Shown here: piece after piece, positions 12,001 through 24,200 of the stretch
Numbering within the stretch: position 1 is the first letter of the stretch
How the letters are laid out: every line of letters starts with the position of its first letter
Assembly: GCF_028502605.1 (NCBI RefSeq)
Contig: NC_079237.1
Span: 124,001 to 188,000 of the forward strand
DNA: 64,000 bases
Reading direction: 5' to 3'
Source: Trichoderma breve
Taxonomy: Eukaryota > Ascomycota > Sordariomycetes > Hypocreales > Hypocreaceae
Translations under genes and position numbers: made by a program
Notes under the pieces: model-generated
The model's input: only the letters and a program-made list of their open reading frames with translations
Databases searched by the model: none
Told to the model about the DNA's origin: nothing

Positions 12001-14881
12001 CTTCGGCGAGCGCGTGGATGGTGAAATCATCACTCAGCAGATGAGTTTCGACTTCCCCGAGTTCCAGTCTTTGTCCGTTCACTTTAGCCTGACTGTCTCC
12101 ACGACCGCAGAACTTGAGTGAGCCATCACTGAGCTGTCGTACCAGATCGCCCGTCTTATAGAATGCAAATGTCTCTTTCGCAGCCCCTGCAAAGCGGGAC
12201 ACCCATGACGGTTGGGAGATGAAGGACTTTAATGTCTTTTCAGTATCCCCCAAATACCCCTTCGTAATATTGGGCCCTTCGATAACAAGTTCTCCCACAG
12301 CCCCAATTGGTGAGAGAATATCGTGATTAACAGGGTCTACAACCCAGGCTCTGCATCCAACTGGTTTACCGATGACGGTTGGGTCGGGCTCATAAGTCTG
12401 AGGAAACTGGCAGGCGACGCAGATGACAGTCGTCTCTGTAGGTCCGTAACCGTTGAATAGTCTAACTTTTCCGAGCCACGTATCCAAGCAGTCTTTGTCA
12501 ACCGCCTCGCCAATGAGCACCAAAGTGTGAACTCCAGGAATTGAATCGGGGGCAAGTGTTCGGACGAATGTCGGCGTTAACATAACCCAGTTGACACCAA
12601 CGCGTTCAATAAAGCTTGTCACGTTGTTCATACGCTCTTCATCAGAAGGAACGCAAACGCATCCACCGTGCACAAGCACTGTGAAAATTTCGGCAATGAT
12701 GGAGTCAAACGTATAGGCACCAAATTGAAGTGCTCTGGTGTTTTCGTCGATCCCTGTGGCTGGTCCGTGGGCATACATACTGCAACAGAGAGACTGGTGA
12801 GGAACTACAACTCCTTTCGGCTTGCCCGTAGATCCTGAAGTAAAGAGAACATATGCTGTATCCTGAGATTGCGCAGATGTGTGGGTTCTGAGACCTGTGC
12901 TAGCAACATCCTCGTTCTCTTCAAGAGCCGCGACAAATGCCTCGTCGATGACGACGACATGTTGGCTTCTCTGTAGCTGGCTCATTCTTTGTGAAGTAGA
13001 AGTGGAGGCTATGACAATCTTGGCATTTGTATCCTCGAGGATGCCTTCAATGCGACTAGTGGGTGAAGCAGGATCTAGGGGAACGAAGGCTGCGCCAGCC
13101 TTCAGAACACCCAACATGGAGACAATTGCCCAAACAGACTTCTCCATGCACAGCGGGATCATAACACCTGGGCTTGCGCCTAAGGATCTCATGTGCGCGG
13201 CCAAGCGTGTGCTCAGCATACTTAACTGCGCGTAGGTAAAGTTGTTGTCGAGCGAGCATACTGCAATTTTTTCGGGGTGACGAGCAGCCTCGGCTTCAAA
13301 GAGGTCATGGGCGCATGCGTCGGTCACTGGAAGTTGATCCTGGTTCCACTGTAAGAGTTGATTACGGTGGTCCTTTGTGAATAGATCTAATTCCGCTATC
13401 CTGCGATGGGGGTTCTGCAGTATTTGATCGATGATCGATGTGAAGCAGCTGATGAGGTTTTCGGCATCGGCTTCTCCAAGAAGATTGGACTTGTAGTCAA
13501 GCACGAAAAGTAAGTCGTCGCCAGTATCCTCGATATTGACAACAATGTCATATTCAGCAACAGTGTGCACATGGGTGAGGTTTAGGCTGATCTCATCAGA
13601 TGTGCGCCGAAGTTTTGGTCGCCTTTGGACGTCAACCAACGTGTTGAAGAATCCGCCGTTGATTTGCATTTTGCGCTGAATTGATGCCAGCGAGCATTGC
13701 TCGTGAGGCAAAGAATTGGCAATGTTCTTTCGGAGCTGGCTTGCAAGGTCGACCAGAGTTGTAGTTTCGTCCATTCGAGCTCGGGCTACCATCATGCTGA
13801 TGTAGGTGCCGAGTGCCTCCTGGATTTCTGGCAACGGCACATTATGACGGCCTGAGGAAATATAGCCAAAAGCTACGTCGTCTCTCCCCAGATAGGCCCG
13901 TAGTAGTACTGACCAGGCAGCATGGAAAAGCACAGAAAAGCTAACTTTTGAGCTTTTCACCATATCCAAAATACCATCCCGGTCAAGGTTGACTTGTCGA
14001 CGACATCTCTGTGGTAGTTCTTCATTCGTCCTGTTGACGCGAAGTTTGGGAAACATGGATGGCTGGGAGCCCTCCAGAAACGTTTGCCAGTATTTCAGTT
14101 TTTCTTCCTCAGAGTTGCTCTGGAGGTGTTGCACAAAGCTACGGAAAGGAACCCCCATAAGTTGGCGAGTTGGGTCATCGTAGAGACGCATGAGCTCGTG
14201 AAGAATTTTCATGCTGGAAATCGCGTCAGAGACGCCATGGTGTAGTTCAATCCTGAGACCCTCGGGCCCATTTAATGGCTTGCAGAATATTAAGCAGTGA
14301 GGGGCAACACGACCATTTTCCCATGATGGTTCCCTCGTTGCAATATCGTTGAGAGTCTCGGCTTGGATTTGCTGAATTCCTGTAGGTACATTTCTCAAAA
14401 CAATCTGATGGAATAACCCATCTCCAGATGTTGATTGAACAAAGACTGTTCGTAGAGCAGCAGACTGTCGGACAATGCTGTCCCAAGATTTTTGAAGGCG
14501 CTCCAGATCAAAAGTGGCGCCATTTACTGAATGCAGTTCCATAGTGGCACGAATAATGTAATCCTCAGTGCCTTGCGTCTGACTCGTTAAAATGCCCTCT
14601 TGAAGAGGTGTGCAAGGATAGACATCCTCAATATCGTCGAGGCAGTATTCAGGGAACTTGACGAGAAATGCATTTTTGACATCAGTGCTTCCAAATTCAA
14701 GGTCTTCGGAGGTTGAGTCTGCTGATGTGATGCCTTCTGACATGGTATCTGTCTCTGTGGTCTCGTGAGACGCAACAGAGATTGGGCCGCCCTTTGCCTC
14801 CATTCCTTGAGGGCTACCGGAGATCATAGACCTTTCCACTTCGATTCGGCCTATGACCACAGTGTCAAAGTTTTCATTCAT
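1..14881 (-). CDS. NRPS1: giant multimodular nonribosomal peptide synthetase, C-terminal part beyond left edge
   Basis: Assembles a peptide from free amino acids. Exons (minus): 14881-9488, 9432-6079, 6014-1425, 1303 to beyond the left edge; all junctions keep frame, giving at least 4880 aa. Order with approximate residues: C1 76-510 (YPCTPLQEG about 89, HHGVSDA about 216), A1 525-1040 (FTSGSTGKPKG about 678), T1 (GGDSIS about 1112), a half-length E-like region 1170-1420, C2 (NHALLDG about 1565), A2 (FTSGSTG about 2035), T2 (about 2458), C3 (NHALIDG about 2683), A3 (about 3152), T3 (about 3568), E3 with HPLIADDA about 3755, C4 (SHALSDG about 4212), A4 cut by the edge. Every A domain keeps the Asp of the FD/YD core motif, so alpha-amino acids are expected. 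The N-terminal C domain suggests an acyl or upstream-carrier donor. Both E-like regions look inactive. Start ATG at 14881; a TATATAT at 15093-15099 lies about 210 bp upstream. Product unknown. Confidence 0.95.
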
Positions 14882-15180
14882 GGTGGATGAAGTGTTAAGA
14901 GATGATTGATGAATTTGGGTACAACGTTGGCTGTGCTAAGCAAACGTTGGTGTATATCGGGGTTGAGCGTGATTAAACACTGCTAACGATAGAGAAATAT
15001 CGTAATTTGACTAAGAAGTAGCAAGCTACACTAATTTCAAACAACAAATACCCAACTGCTAGAATTGCAGTATGTGTGATCAATATCTGGATATATATCT
15101 ACTACTCATTACATCCAGTTTTCGGAGGATATCTGGTGGCTAAGCAGTTTAATGAGACTGGAGAGTTAATTCTCAGATTC

Positions 15181-15216
15181 CTGACGCTCACTAGTCTTCC
15201 TGACGCTTACTAGTCT
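15181..15216. repeat. 17-bp direct repeat upstream of NRPS1
   Basis: CTGACGCTCACTAGTCT at 15181-15197 recurs at 15200-15216 with one change (C to T at position 9). The two copies start 19 bp apart, close to two helix turns, about 300 bp upstream of the NRPS1 start codon. The spacing would suit a protein-binding site, but this is inference. Confidence 0.6.
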
Positions 15217-15325
15217 AATCAGGCCGTACTCCGTACGAGTATGCATACCCTTACCAGAGATTAGGAAATAGGATTCTGTATCCACAGCAATCGCTAGGAA
15301 GAAACGGCAAGCTGGGGTTGATTAA

Positions 15326-15336
15326 CCGGAATCCGG
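15326..15336. promoter_or_regulatory. CCGGAATCCGG palindrome, candidate Zn2Cys6 binding site
   Basis: This near-perfect 11-bp palindrome holds inverted CGG half-sites separated by three bases, the general form bound by Zn2Cys6 regulators. It lies about 445 bp upstream of NRPS1. The same form with one central base changed, CCGGAGTCCGG, occurs at 53652-53662 upstream of NRPS2. Binding by the regulator at 18367 is inferred, and AflR itself prefers a different site (TCGN5CGA). Confidence 0.4.
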
Positions 15337-16840
15337 ATCTGGCATCCTCAATAGTGGCTAGCGTGAGCGAAAGCCACGACCGAGATCTGGAGAGATCAAG
15401 CAGGCACTGGAGTCCGAAAGTGTGGGCCTAAAAGCACCATGTTTCAGCCCATGAACGGCTCTAACTCAGCCGAGGCGGAATAAGTACGAGGAACGACTAA
15501 GACATCAAGTGTCCCTTGCTCAGCATCGACATAGGTTCCGGGCATTTCGATGGGATTATCAAGGTTCCCGCGAGTTAAAACGTTAGTGATAGGCTGAGTG
15601 GCGTGATGGCTAGGATAAGAGCTAGACCATGTGAGATGTTGGCTTGCGGCACTGGTGGAGAATTGCCAATCCTCCGAACAAAAGACCACAGTCGTTGGCC
15701 AACCAAGTCAGAAGCTACCCAAGCCACCAGACCGGGTGACAGCTTAATTGAGCCGGTCGCCTAGTAACCCCCACTGCTATCGTCGGACACCGAATCCAAC
15801 GGGAAATATGCGCTCCTGGCCTCTACAAATGCTGGCGTGCTGACGAGAGCTCAAACATTCAAGAGCTTACGAATCGGCTGTTTGGTTGTTTTGTCCTCCT
15901 TTCATACAATGCAGGGTCCAAAGTGTTGATGGTTTGGGTTGCGGCCGAGGCTGATTCCCTGGTAAACACCTCGTGCTCCATCTCCACCTGGCACACGGCA
16001 AGTCACCTGCCATATTCAGCAAGGCTGGCTTTTTTAAGTTGTTTTTTAGCGATGTCTCCCCGATTCCGAAAACTCCACGTTGCTGATTGTCAATTATGTC
16101 TCTGAACTTGTGAATATCGGTATTATTCCGAATTACCGACTTTGACGACTTAGGCCGTCATATGAGCCCGTTCGATCTTATCGACCTTATTTTGCATACT
16201 ATAATATTATTATTTCTTATCTCGGACTCTTCCAATATTAGGTAATTTTAGCTGCATCGTATCGTCATGATTCCACATAGTATATGGGTATTGCTATACT
16301 TTCATCAAGTCGGTGCGCGGTTTTTCGTGATGTGCTTTATCCTGTAGTCACTCTTCCAGTAACTCTCGGGGAGAACTTGCTGCATATTCGCAATTTTTTC
16401 AGCAATTGTATGTGAGACATGGTGTTGTAGTTAGTGGAGCCCAATACGAGACGAATAACCTACGCAGATCTGATTTGATAGATTCGCTAGCTTCGCAGAC
16501 AACATCTACGAAGTATTAGGTACTTAATCCAAGGCCAAAATATTCGAGTAAGCAGTCTGCAAGTCAAAGACTATCCGTAAACCATAGACGAATTACTCAA
16601 AAAAGTCGATATATTGTGATGGTGATTGCTCGAACTCGACAAATTTCACGCGTAAAGCCATAAAAAGACATTTACTATGATAACCACGATGGTAAGAAAA
16701 CTTCAAACGAATAGTGTCGATGATCGTACTTGAGATTCTACCACAGTTTGCGCGTTTGATGTATCGTATGGGTATGGAGTATATACGACGGTATGGGGGA
16801 TGAGAATATCGCCGCAATCTTGCTAGCGTATGTAGGGTAG

Positions 16841-16870
16841 CCCACCAACACCACCACCACAAACACCAAC
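16841..16870. repeat. CACCA-rich low-complexity tract
   Basis: A short run of CCACCAACACCACCACCAC-type sequence in the NRPS1/regulator spacer. There is no sign that it is coding; it is probably simple-sequence drift. Confidence 0.5.
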
Positions 16871-18366
16871 TGCTCGCACATCACGAGATTCTGTGCATTT
16901 CTATATCATCAGCAAGCGAGAAAGAAAAAAAAATAAAAGTTCCAACATCTACATCGCGAAGGAAGTCCTGAATTGTGACACTCTGACATATCCCCGAGGC
17001 ATCGTTCCCCTATAGACACTTGGGCGTAAAAGTTCTGTTGTGGGTGGTCAACAGCTTTCAAAGTAACCTGACTCGGTGCTTCTCCAGTCGGAGTGCGTTT
17101 GCTAATCAACCGAGGGTGCTGGGGGTGCTTAGGATCCGTGGGACTTTAGTATCTGTCGTGTACACGTTTGAATGTGTTGCAATTTGACGGTGGCGACTAC
17201 TGGACAAGAGTCCCTCCGGGTTCATTGCACAACTTGGATCGCGATGTACATACACAACTGAAAGCTCAATTGAGCTTGTGCAGTTGAATTCACATGCCGT
17301 ACTAATGTTTAGCTTCAATCTGATGGCATCATCTCAACCAACTAACTCCGCTTCTCGTTGCCAGATGTGCTTGCTAGCTGCGCATCAGTTGCCGGTTGGC
17401 AAGCCCGTGATTAACGCTACAGACACGGTTGCTTATTTTGTCTCACAAGCGCCCTGGGTTGATGAAGGATGCAATTCCTCGTAGAGCTAAATGAGGGGTA
17501 TTTCGGATCTTGTGAGCTACGCTATACTAGTAGAGTACTAGCAGGCCATGGACGGGACATGCCACGCAGCAAGTGATACTGACAATAATACGAGTGGCGA
17601 CATTGGAAAATTAAACAGACATGGAACTATTTTCCCACCGAGATGATAACACACCACATGTAACGAGTACTTGCAACGGAGTTCCTTCGGTACGTGGTGG
17701 TGGGATCACCAAAGCCCCACACGGCTTCAAATCTGTGCCTCGATTACTTTACCGCATTTTGGGCGAGTAACTTCCCAAATAGTTAACAATATTACATGGC
17801 GTTTATTCCGTAATTAATTAGGAACCTATCAAAAAAACAACTAGAAATAAAAGAGAACTAATTGGTACCTGTCTCAAGCCATTGGCCGCTGTCACGACCT
17901 GTATTATTACCCTAGTTGCCTAGGCATCTTAACTACCCTTAGGCGCCGCACGGGAATAAGTAAAATGATTGCTGCTAGGGGTGTTTTGTCAGGTACTTAG
18001 CTGCCCTTTGCAATTTAGTGAGGGAGGTACCCCCATACCTCGGAGCAATGGATGAGATCCCTTCATTGGACTGGAGAAATTGGAATCGTACTCCGTGCAT
18101 ATGCTGAATTAGTGCAAAGGTGGCCCTGGAGCCGTATCTCCAAAAATTCAAGGGTCCTTTTTCTCCTTCAGGCTGTGTGCGCTGCTGGCCCGACAAGGAC
18201 TCTGCATGCCGTAGGATTTGGGTAGCGCATCCAACAGCCAGCGCGCATGCAAGCCGACAACTGCTTATTAAATAGCTACCCGACGTTCCTTTCTACCTTT
18301 CGCCCTCACCTTCGGCCTTGTTGAGTCTCGGTATTCGAACCCAATTGCACAAGACTGTTGTTGACA

Positions 18367-19356
18367 ATGTCTGAACAACCGAAAACCCGCCAAAAGTTTC
18401 GCAGCAGTTGCACCAACTGTGCCACGGCCAAAGTCCGCTGCAGCACAACACGGCCTGAATGTGCCAGATGTGTGGAGCGAGGACTCGAGTGTTTATATGC
18501 TCCATCGAACCGCTATGGGAGACCCCCAGCTTCAGCGTGCAATCAGAAAGCAACATCATTACGGAGTCCGCAAGTAGATGGATGCGACTTGACCATGAAC
18601 GATTATGCATCCGACAGTGCGACGTGGGACTTCAATTCCTGGGTGCCCGCGTCAGCGTGCAACCTAACCACGCGGGACGTCCACTGCGAGATCGATGCGT
18701 TCTCGGCGGCGGCATACTATGAGGAGTGGAACCTGGAGGACATACCACAGCTCGTGGCCGCGAGCAGCCACGGCGGCAGCTCCATGAACACCAACAGCCC
18801 GAAAAACAGCTCTAGCGGCGCCTCCGACGCGTCAGAGTCCGTCCACAGCTGCCTGGCCCAGGCGGCCGCCATCCTCGTCGATATCCGAAATGACAGCTGC
18901 ACAACCGACTTGACCTGGGCTGCGGCCAACGTCGATGTGAAGACCATCGTGGGCGATGTTATCTTCGCAAACCGAAGGGCTACGGGCCAGGTGTCGAGAA
19001 TCATGGAGTGTGCATGCCTAGCTGCAGATTATCAAATCTCCGTTGTGGTGTCATTGATCTGCTTCCACATGATTGACAGGTACGGCAAGGCAGTGGCTGC
19101 CGCAAGGGCGACGTTGGGGGGGAGTATGCTGGGAAAGAATCATGTCATTGGCTCTGTCCAGATTCTTCTCGACGAGCTACGCCGGATAATACCCTTGATT
19201 GGAAAATCAACGATGCGGATTGGGGAGCCTCCCGGATCAGCAGGGGCCATGGGGATTCCGGTGTCCGGTTTTGACCAGCTCCAGAGAGATCTGGAGCACC
19301 ACTTGTTCGCCGTATTGGGAGACGCGGAGAGTTTCTTGCATCAAGCATCAGAGTGA
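18367..19356 (+). CDS. AflR-type Zn2Cys6 transcription factor
   Basis: A 329-aa intronless protein. Near the N terminus it carries a complete binuclear zinc cluster with spacing CX2CX6CX6CX2CX6C (first Cys about residue 15), followed by a basic GRPP linker, as in the AflR family of pathway-specific activators. A Ser/Asn-rich middle section follows. A helical C-terminal half begins with SCLAQAAAILVDI and matches the pattern of the aflatoxin regulatory protein domain (PF08493). ATG at 18367 has A at -3 and was chosen over an in-frame TTG at 18358. It sits between NRPS1 and the PKS and is the only regulator in the window, so it probably controls some or all of the cluster; which genes it controls cannot be read from sequence. 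Confidence 0.9.
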   Translation: MSEQPKTRQKFRSSCTNCATAKVRCSTTRPECARCVERGLECLYAPSNRYGRPPASACNQKATSLRSPQVDGCDLTMNDYASDSATWDFNSWVPASACNLTTRDVHCEIDAFSAAAYYEEWNLEDIPQLVAASSHGGSSMNTNSPKNSSSGASDASESVHSCLAQAAAILVDIRNDSCTTDLTWAAANVDVKTIVGDVIFANRRATGQVSRIMECACLAADYQISVVVSLICFHMIDRYGKAVAAARATLGGSMLGKNHVIGSVQILLDELRRIIPLIGKSTMRIGEPPGSAGAMGIPVSGFDQLQRDLEHHLFAVLGDAESFLHQASE

Positions 19357-21299
19357 TCTAACCAATAACGGATCTTCGGAGAGCGTGGATTGGTCCGGAG
19401 TATGGGAGTCAATATAAGAGGGTGGTGTTGGTGGTCTACGGACTTCTATTAAAGCGGAACCATGGCTATTTGCAGGACTAGGCGGACATATATTTAGCTC
19501 AACGATAGCTTGGCGATTTTTGAATGACTGTTTATAATGAATTGGAATTAGGTTTTATGGAGTACACACATTTTAGATGCCATCTAAACCGATGGGTTAG
19601 GATATTGACAGTATATGTGGTTCTTAAGGGCGTAGCATCCAAGTAAGGATAGGCTGTATTACTCTAATGTATCACACTAGACACGCCAGATCACAATACA
19701 AGGTGATCATGGCATGAACTACGCTATAGCAACCAAGAGAATCACATTTATGTTATAATACAACTGAAGTTGAATCAATTCGACGCAAAACTCCATGACG
19801 TAATCGTCGTCGTGGTGATCTCGACCTTTTTTTGGATATCCACAGTTGAGATCCACGAGGAAATCGCTAGCGAAAAATGGAGATTTTGAGGGTCGATCTG
19901 GGGATTTTGGAGTGGGAATCGCAAACTACTGGGAAATCGGCCACGGATGGACCCCTGTCAAGCTCTGTCAAGGGAGTGGTCTTAGCTGTGATTTCGCTCT
20001 CCGATGTGGATCTGACGTGCGTCAGGCAGCTTCCGGTGCCGACGCCTGGGGTGCGGTTAAAGAATTTGGACTCCGAAGGAAGCAGCCTAGCCGGCTAGTC
20101 TTGATATCTGGATTGAGCAGAGTCCGTTAACCTCTCTGGGAGAGTATGTAGGTACCTATTGGTCGGTAGATCTCAGGAGATCCCTTTGCGTGATCGACAT
20201 CCATATGAAAAAATCAATCAAACGGTTAGCTAAGTTTCTTGTGGGTGAGTGACTATGGTCCTGCTACTTGTCTTTTATTTGCAACCCATTTGTCAGAAAG
20301 GGTTCTATAGAGAATCCGTTATTGCGAAACATGTCAAAAATAGGAGCGCTTGATTACCCATCTGGACAGCTTATGGTAATTCGAGTAGGTACAAGCCCTT
20401 TGCCGCCTTTGAATCGTCGCTCTAAACTGACTATAGTATTATTCGGTGACCGATTTGAAGGCTTTGCACGGAGTACGGAGCTGATTTCTTTAGCACCTAT
20501 TCAACGCCGGAGAGAACAAAGGGTCCTGGAATGTTTCTCGTCTGAAGCCTGTCCTGGACTGGGTCTCAGACGCGTCTTTCTGTGACACAGCAACGCACAT
20601 CCTTGCCATAGAGTAACACGATTCAGAGATCATTCTATGAATGGGGTCATCTTGCTCCGGGAAGGATTATCAATCATCACAACGATGTCAGTAAACTTCT
20701 CCGGCTTCGGTATCCGAATTACTGAAGAGAAACAGCAAACGAATTCTACGGCTACTCCACTGTCTTCTGCTTGCCAGGTTTCTGATGGCCAACTCTTGGC
20801 AGGAAAAGGAGAGAGGTGTATCATTGTGTACGACGAGACTTTCTGGTTACCATGCTGATGTTATCATAGTGTTAGAACTGAGGTGTTGGAGTGATGTACC
20901 GAGATTGAGTGGAGTAACGTCGACGATACCAATGTTTTCAGCAAAAATAACAACAAAGGCATGTACCTACGACTTGGTTTCAGCATATTAGTACTAACAA
21001 TTCCATTGTACAGCAAATGTAGTAAGGAGTAACGATACAATAATGTTCGGAATTGCGTTAACGCCTTGAGCATCAAGGGTTTACCCCCTAAGTGGCTACT
21101 GGACTTTGCTCGTGAGGTTCACGGAGCGGCTATGGTGATCAGAGAACCAGTATATAAGATGCAGAGCAGCTCTCACACGGCCATGGCAAATTTCACGACA
21201 TTAGACAACAATTACGGAGCCGGAAGCGATTCGCAGCAACTTCAATCCTCGATAAAAACGTCCCAAGTTACATAATCATCTGCTTATCTATTATTCAAG
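19357..21299. promoter_or_regulatory. Spacer between regulator and PKS genes
   Basis: It holds the 3' end of the regulator gene and the PKS promoter. Open frames such as 20268-20585 (plus) have no recognisable domain and no splice partner. A TATATAAG element lies at 21151-21158. No RNA gene, transposon or pseudogene fragment was recognised. Confidence 0.6.
21151..21158 (+). promoter_or_regulatory. TATA element of the PKS gene
   Basis: TATATAAG lies 149 bp upstream of the PKS start codon, the only strong TATA match close to that gene. The inferred transcript start would be near 21180-21190, giving a 5' UTR of about 110-120 bases. Confidence 0.55.
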
Positions 21300-24200
21300 A
21301 TGGAACAAAATAAGGCCAACTCACAGCCAGACACTCTTACAAACCTGGACGATGGATCCATTGCGATCGTGGGCATGGCATGCCGCTTTGCCGACGTAGC
21401 ATCTCCAACCCAGTTTTGGGATATGATCGAGAAGGGTCGGAGCGGCCATGGCAGAATACCTGAGCGGTGTTTTGATGCTGACGCCTGGTATCACCCTTCG
21501 AGAGGTCGACGTGGAGCGGTAAGTGTCTTTTATAAAACAGAAAAGAAAAAAGAAAACAGTTGCCCTTTGGATGTTACATTGATCAATCATTGCGAGTTCC
21601 TCTTCTTCTTTAGAGAGTATATCAATGATGTTGCAGTAATTAACATTTTCATCCTCACCAGGTCATCACCAAATCTGGATTCTTTCTTGACGATGTCTCA
21701 CATTTTGATGCCCCCTTCTTTTCCATTACGGCAAGTGAAGCGGCCGCTATGGATCCAATGCAAAGGTTGGGGCTCGAAGTAGCATACGAGACGTTTGAAA
21801 ACGGTATGTATCATTCACTCAGGGGATGCCTTTAGATCACTGACTGAACTCAACATAGCGGGTATTACAATGCAAAAGCTGTCAGGGAGCAGGACTGCGG
21901 TTTATAGCGGTGTCATGACTGCTGACTATCAGGAAATCGCCGAAGGGGATTTATTTTCTCTAGGAGATCATCCTGGGTCTGGAACTGCAAAGTCGATCTT
22001 GGCTAACCGTATATCATGGTTCTTTGATCTTCGTGGCCCTAGCCTGTCACTGGACACGGCTTGCTCTTCTGCTCTCTACAGTCTTCATCTTGCTTGCCAG
22101 GCAGTCCAAGCTGGAGAATGTGACCAGGCACTAGTAACTGGCACGAATCTCATCTTGCATCCTAATCTCATGGCCCAGTTTACTGCGATGCACATGATCA
22201 CCCCTGATGGAATTAGCCACACATTTGATGAGTCGGCTAATGGATACGGTAGGGGTGAAGGAGTGGCTGCCGTGATGGTTAAGCCCCTCAAGGATGCCAT
22301 TAGAGATGGAGATGTGGTTCGGGCTGTTATTCGTGCTACGGGCGCAAATTTCGACGGCAAGACTACCGGCATGACCGTTCCAAGCGGAGATGCCCAAGCT
22401 GAATTGATTCGTGAGACGTACAAGAAAGCTGGCATTTCCATGAATGACACTTGTTATTTCGAGGCACACGGTACTGGAACGCCACTAGGGGTACGTGAAA
22501 CGCACTGGCATCTTCATCTCTTATTTATAAATAACTAACCCCGTTCATCTTTGTCTAGGATCCAATTGAGATGCAGGCTATCGCCCAAACCATTGGAGCC
22601 GAGCGAAAAGCCTCGAATAATGGCCCTCTCTATGTCGGCAGTGTCAAGCCCAATGTTGGCCATACAGAGGGTGCAGCTGGTCTGGCCGGCCTCATCAAAG
22701 CAGTACTGTGTCTCGAAGCTGGCATGATACCTGCCGTGACTCGCTTGAAAAAGCTGAATCCCAAGCTACACATGGACGACTGGAATCTGATTGCGCCGAT
22801 GGAAAACGTATCGTGGCCCCAGGCGGGTGTTCGACGAGCCAGCGTGAATTCATTCGGCTTTGGTGGCGCAAATGCTCATGCGATTCTTGATGATGCATTG
22901 CATTATCTCTCCTCACGTGGGATTCATGGACGCCATATCACACATCCAATCCCTCTCCTGGGCCACTTGTCCATTAACCTGGAGCATGGATCATCCTCAT
23001 CATCCGCAACGTCTTCCTCAGATTTTTCTTGTTCTGATAGCGAGGATAATTCTACTAGCATTGGAGATGACACCGCCAGCGAGGATACCCCAGATGTAGA
23101 GCAGCAAGACCATCTATTTGTTTTCTCCGCCCAAGACCAAGGTAGCTTGGACAAAGTTGCTTCAGGCTACGCAGAGTTTCTCAAAGATGAGCCCCAGAAA
23201 GACAACATTGCTACCATGCAGTCACTGAGTCACATTCTTTCAGAAAAGCGGACCAGACTGGATTTCCGAAGTTTTGTTGTGGCACATAGCTTGGCCGATC
23301 TAAGTGCCTCTCTTGAGGCAAACCAACTTCCCCGCGAGCGCTCGTCTCCCAAGGACAAAGCCATCTTCGTCTTCACCGGTCAAGGTGCTCAGCGAGCCGG
23401 CATGGCTCGTGAGCTATTCTCTGACCCAGTGTTTAGCGAGAGCATTCGGCGCAGTCAGAAGGTAGTGACAGCCTGCGGTGGTGATTGGGACATAGAACAT
23501 ATGCTCATGACGGGGTCGGCACAAGAGCTAGGAAACCCGCTGTACTCACAGCCTCTTTGTACAGCTATCCAGATTGGTTTGGTGGATATGCTATCTACTT
23601 GGAATGTACAGCCAGCTGCTGTTATTGGTCATTCATCCGGCGAAATAGGTATGCATCTCCCCCCTCCCTAAAAGTTGCTAATATGGCTAACGCCTTCACA
23701 CTCGACCAGCTGCCGCCTATTCTTCAGGTGTTTTATCTCATGAAGATGCTATGTACGTGGCATACTACCGTGGCACACTTTCCAGCGTCGTCTCGTCACG
23801 AGCCGGAATTCAGGGCAGCATGCTGGCCGCAGGAATTTCCGAGTCTGAGGCCGCCAAATATATCGATGGCACGGATTCGGTCTCAATTGCCTGCATCAAT
23901 AGCCCGTCTAGTGTAACACTCTCTGGCGAGAGCAGTGCAATTGCAGAAGTACATGATGCTTTGGTAAAGGATGGCAAGTTCTCTCGCCAGCTGCGGACGG
24001 GGGTGGCTTACCACTCTCATTACATGGCGGTCGTTTCTGAGGATAGCAAGCGCTTGTTAGCTGGCCTAGAAGATAGGCTGAGACCAGCGCGAGTGCCGAT
24101 GTTCTCTTCTGTGACGGAGGAGCGCATTGAGGGCAGCAGACTCGGCGGAAATTACTGGATGGAGAATATGCTGTCCACCGTCCGATTTGCTGGAGCACTG

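Larger units (their letters stand above)
14882..18366. promoter_or_regulatory. 3.5 kb divergent spacer between NRPS1 and the regulator gene
   Basis: No convincing gene is seen; the longest open frames here (for example 15444-15689 minus and 16593-16862 minus) show no recognisable motif. The spacer must hold the promoters of NRPS1 (minus) and the Zn2Cys6 gene (plus). It contains a possible TATA element for NRPS1 at 15093-15099, a 17-bp direct repeat at 15181-15216, an 11-bp CCGGANTCCGG palindrome at 15326-15336 and a CACCA-rich stretch at 16841-16870. The half near 16100-16300 is AT-rich. No tRNA or transposon ends were recognised. Confidence 0.6.

Noticed and set aside
15444..15689. Small minus-strand gene in the NRPS1/regulator spacer
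   Set aside because: There is no domain, no signal peptide and no splice partner, and the composition is not distinct from the surrounding non-coding DNA.
18367..19356. AflR-type TCGN5CGA sites upstream of the cluster genes
   Set aside because: Visual scanning found TCG...CGA pairs only with the wrong spacing (for example a 7-base gap near 16168), so no site is claimed.
20268..20585. Small plus-strand gene upstream of the PKS
   Set aside because: There is no family resemblance, no flanking splice signals of use, and it is not supported by a promoter element.
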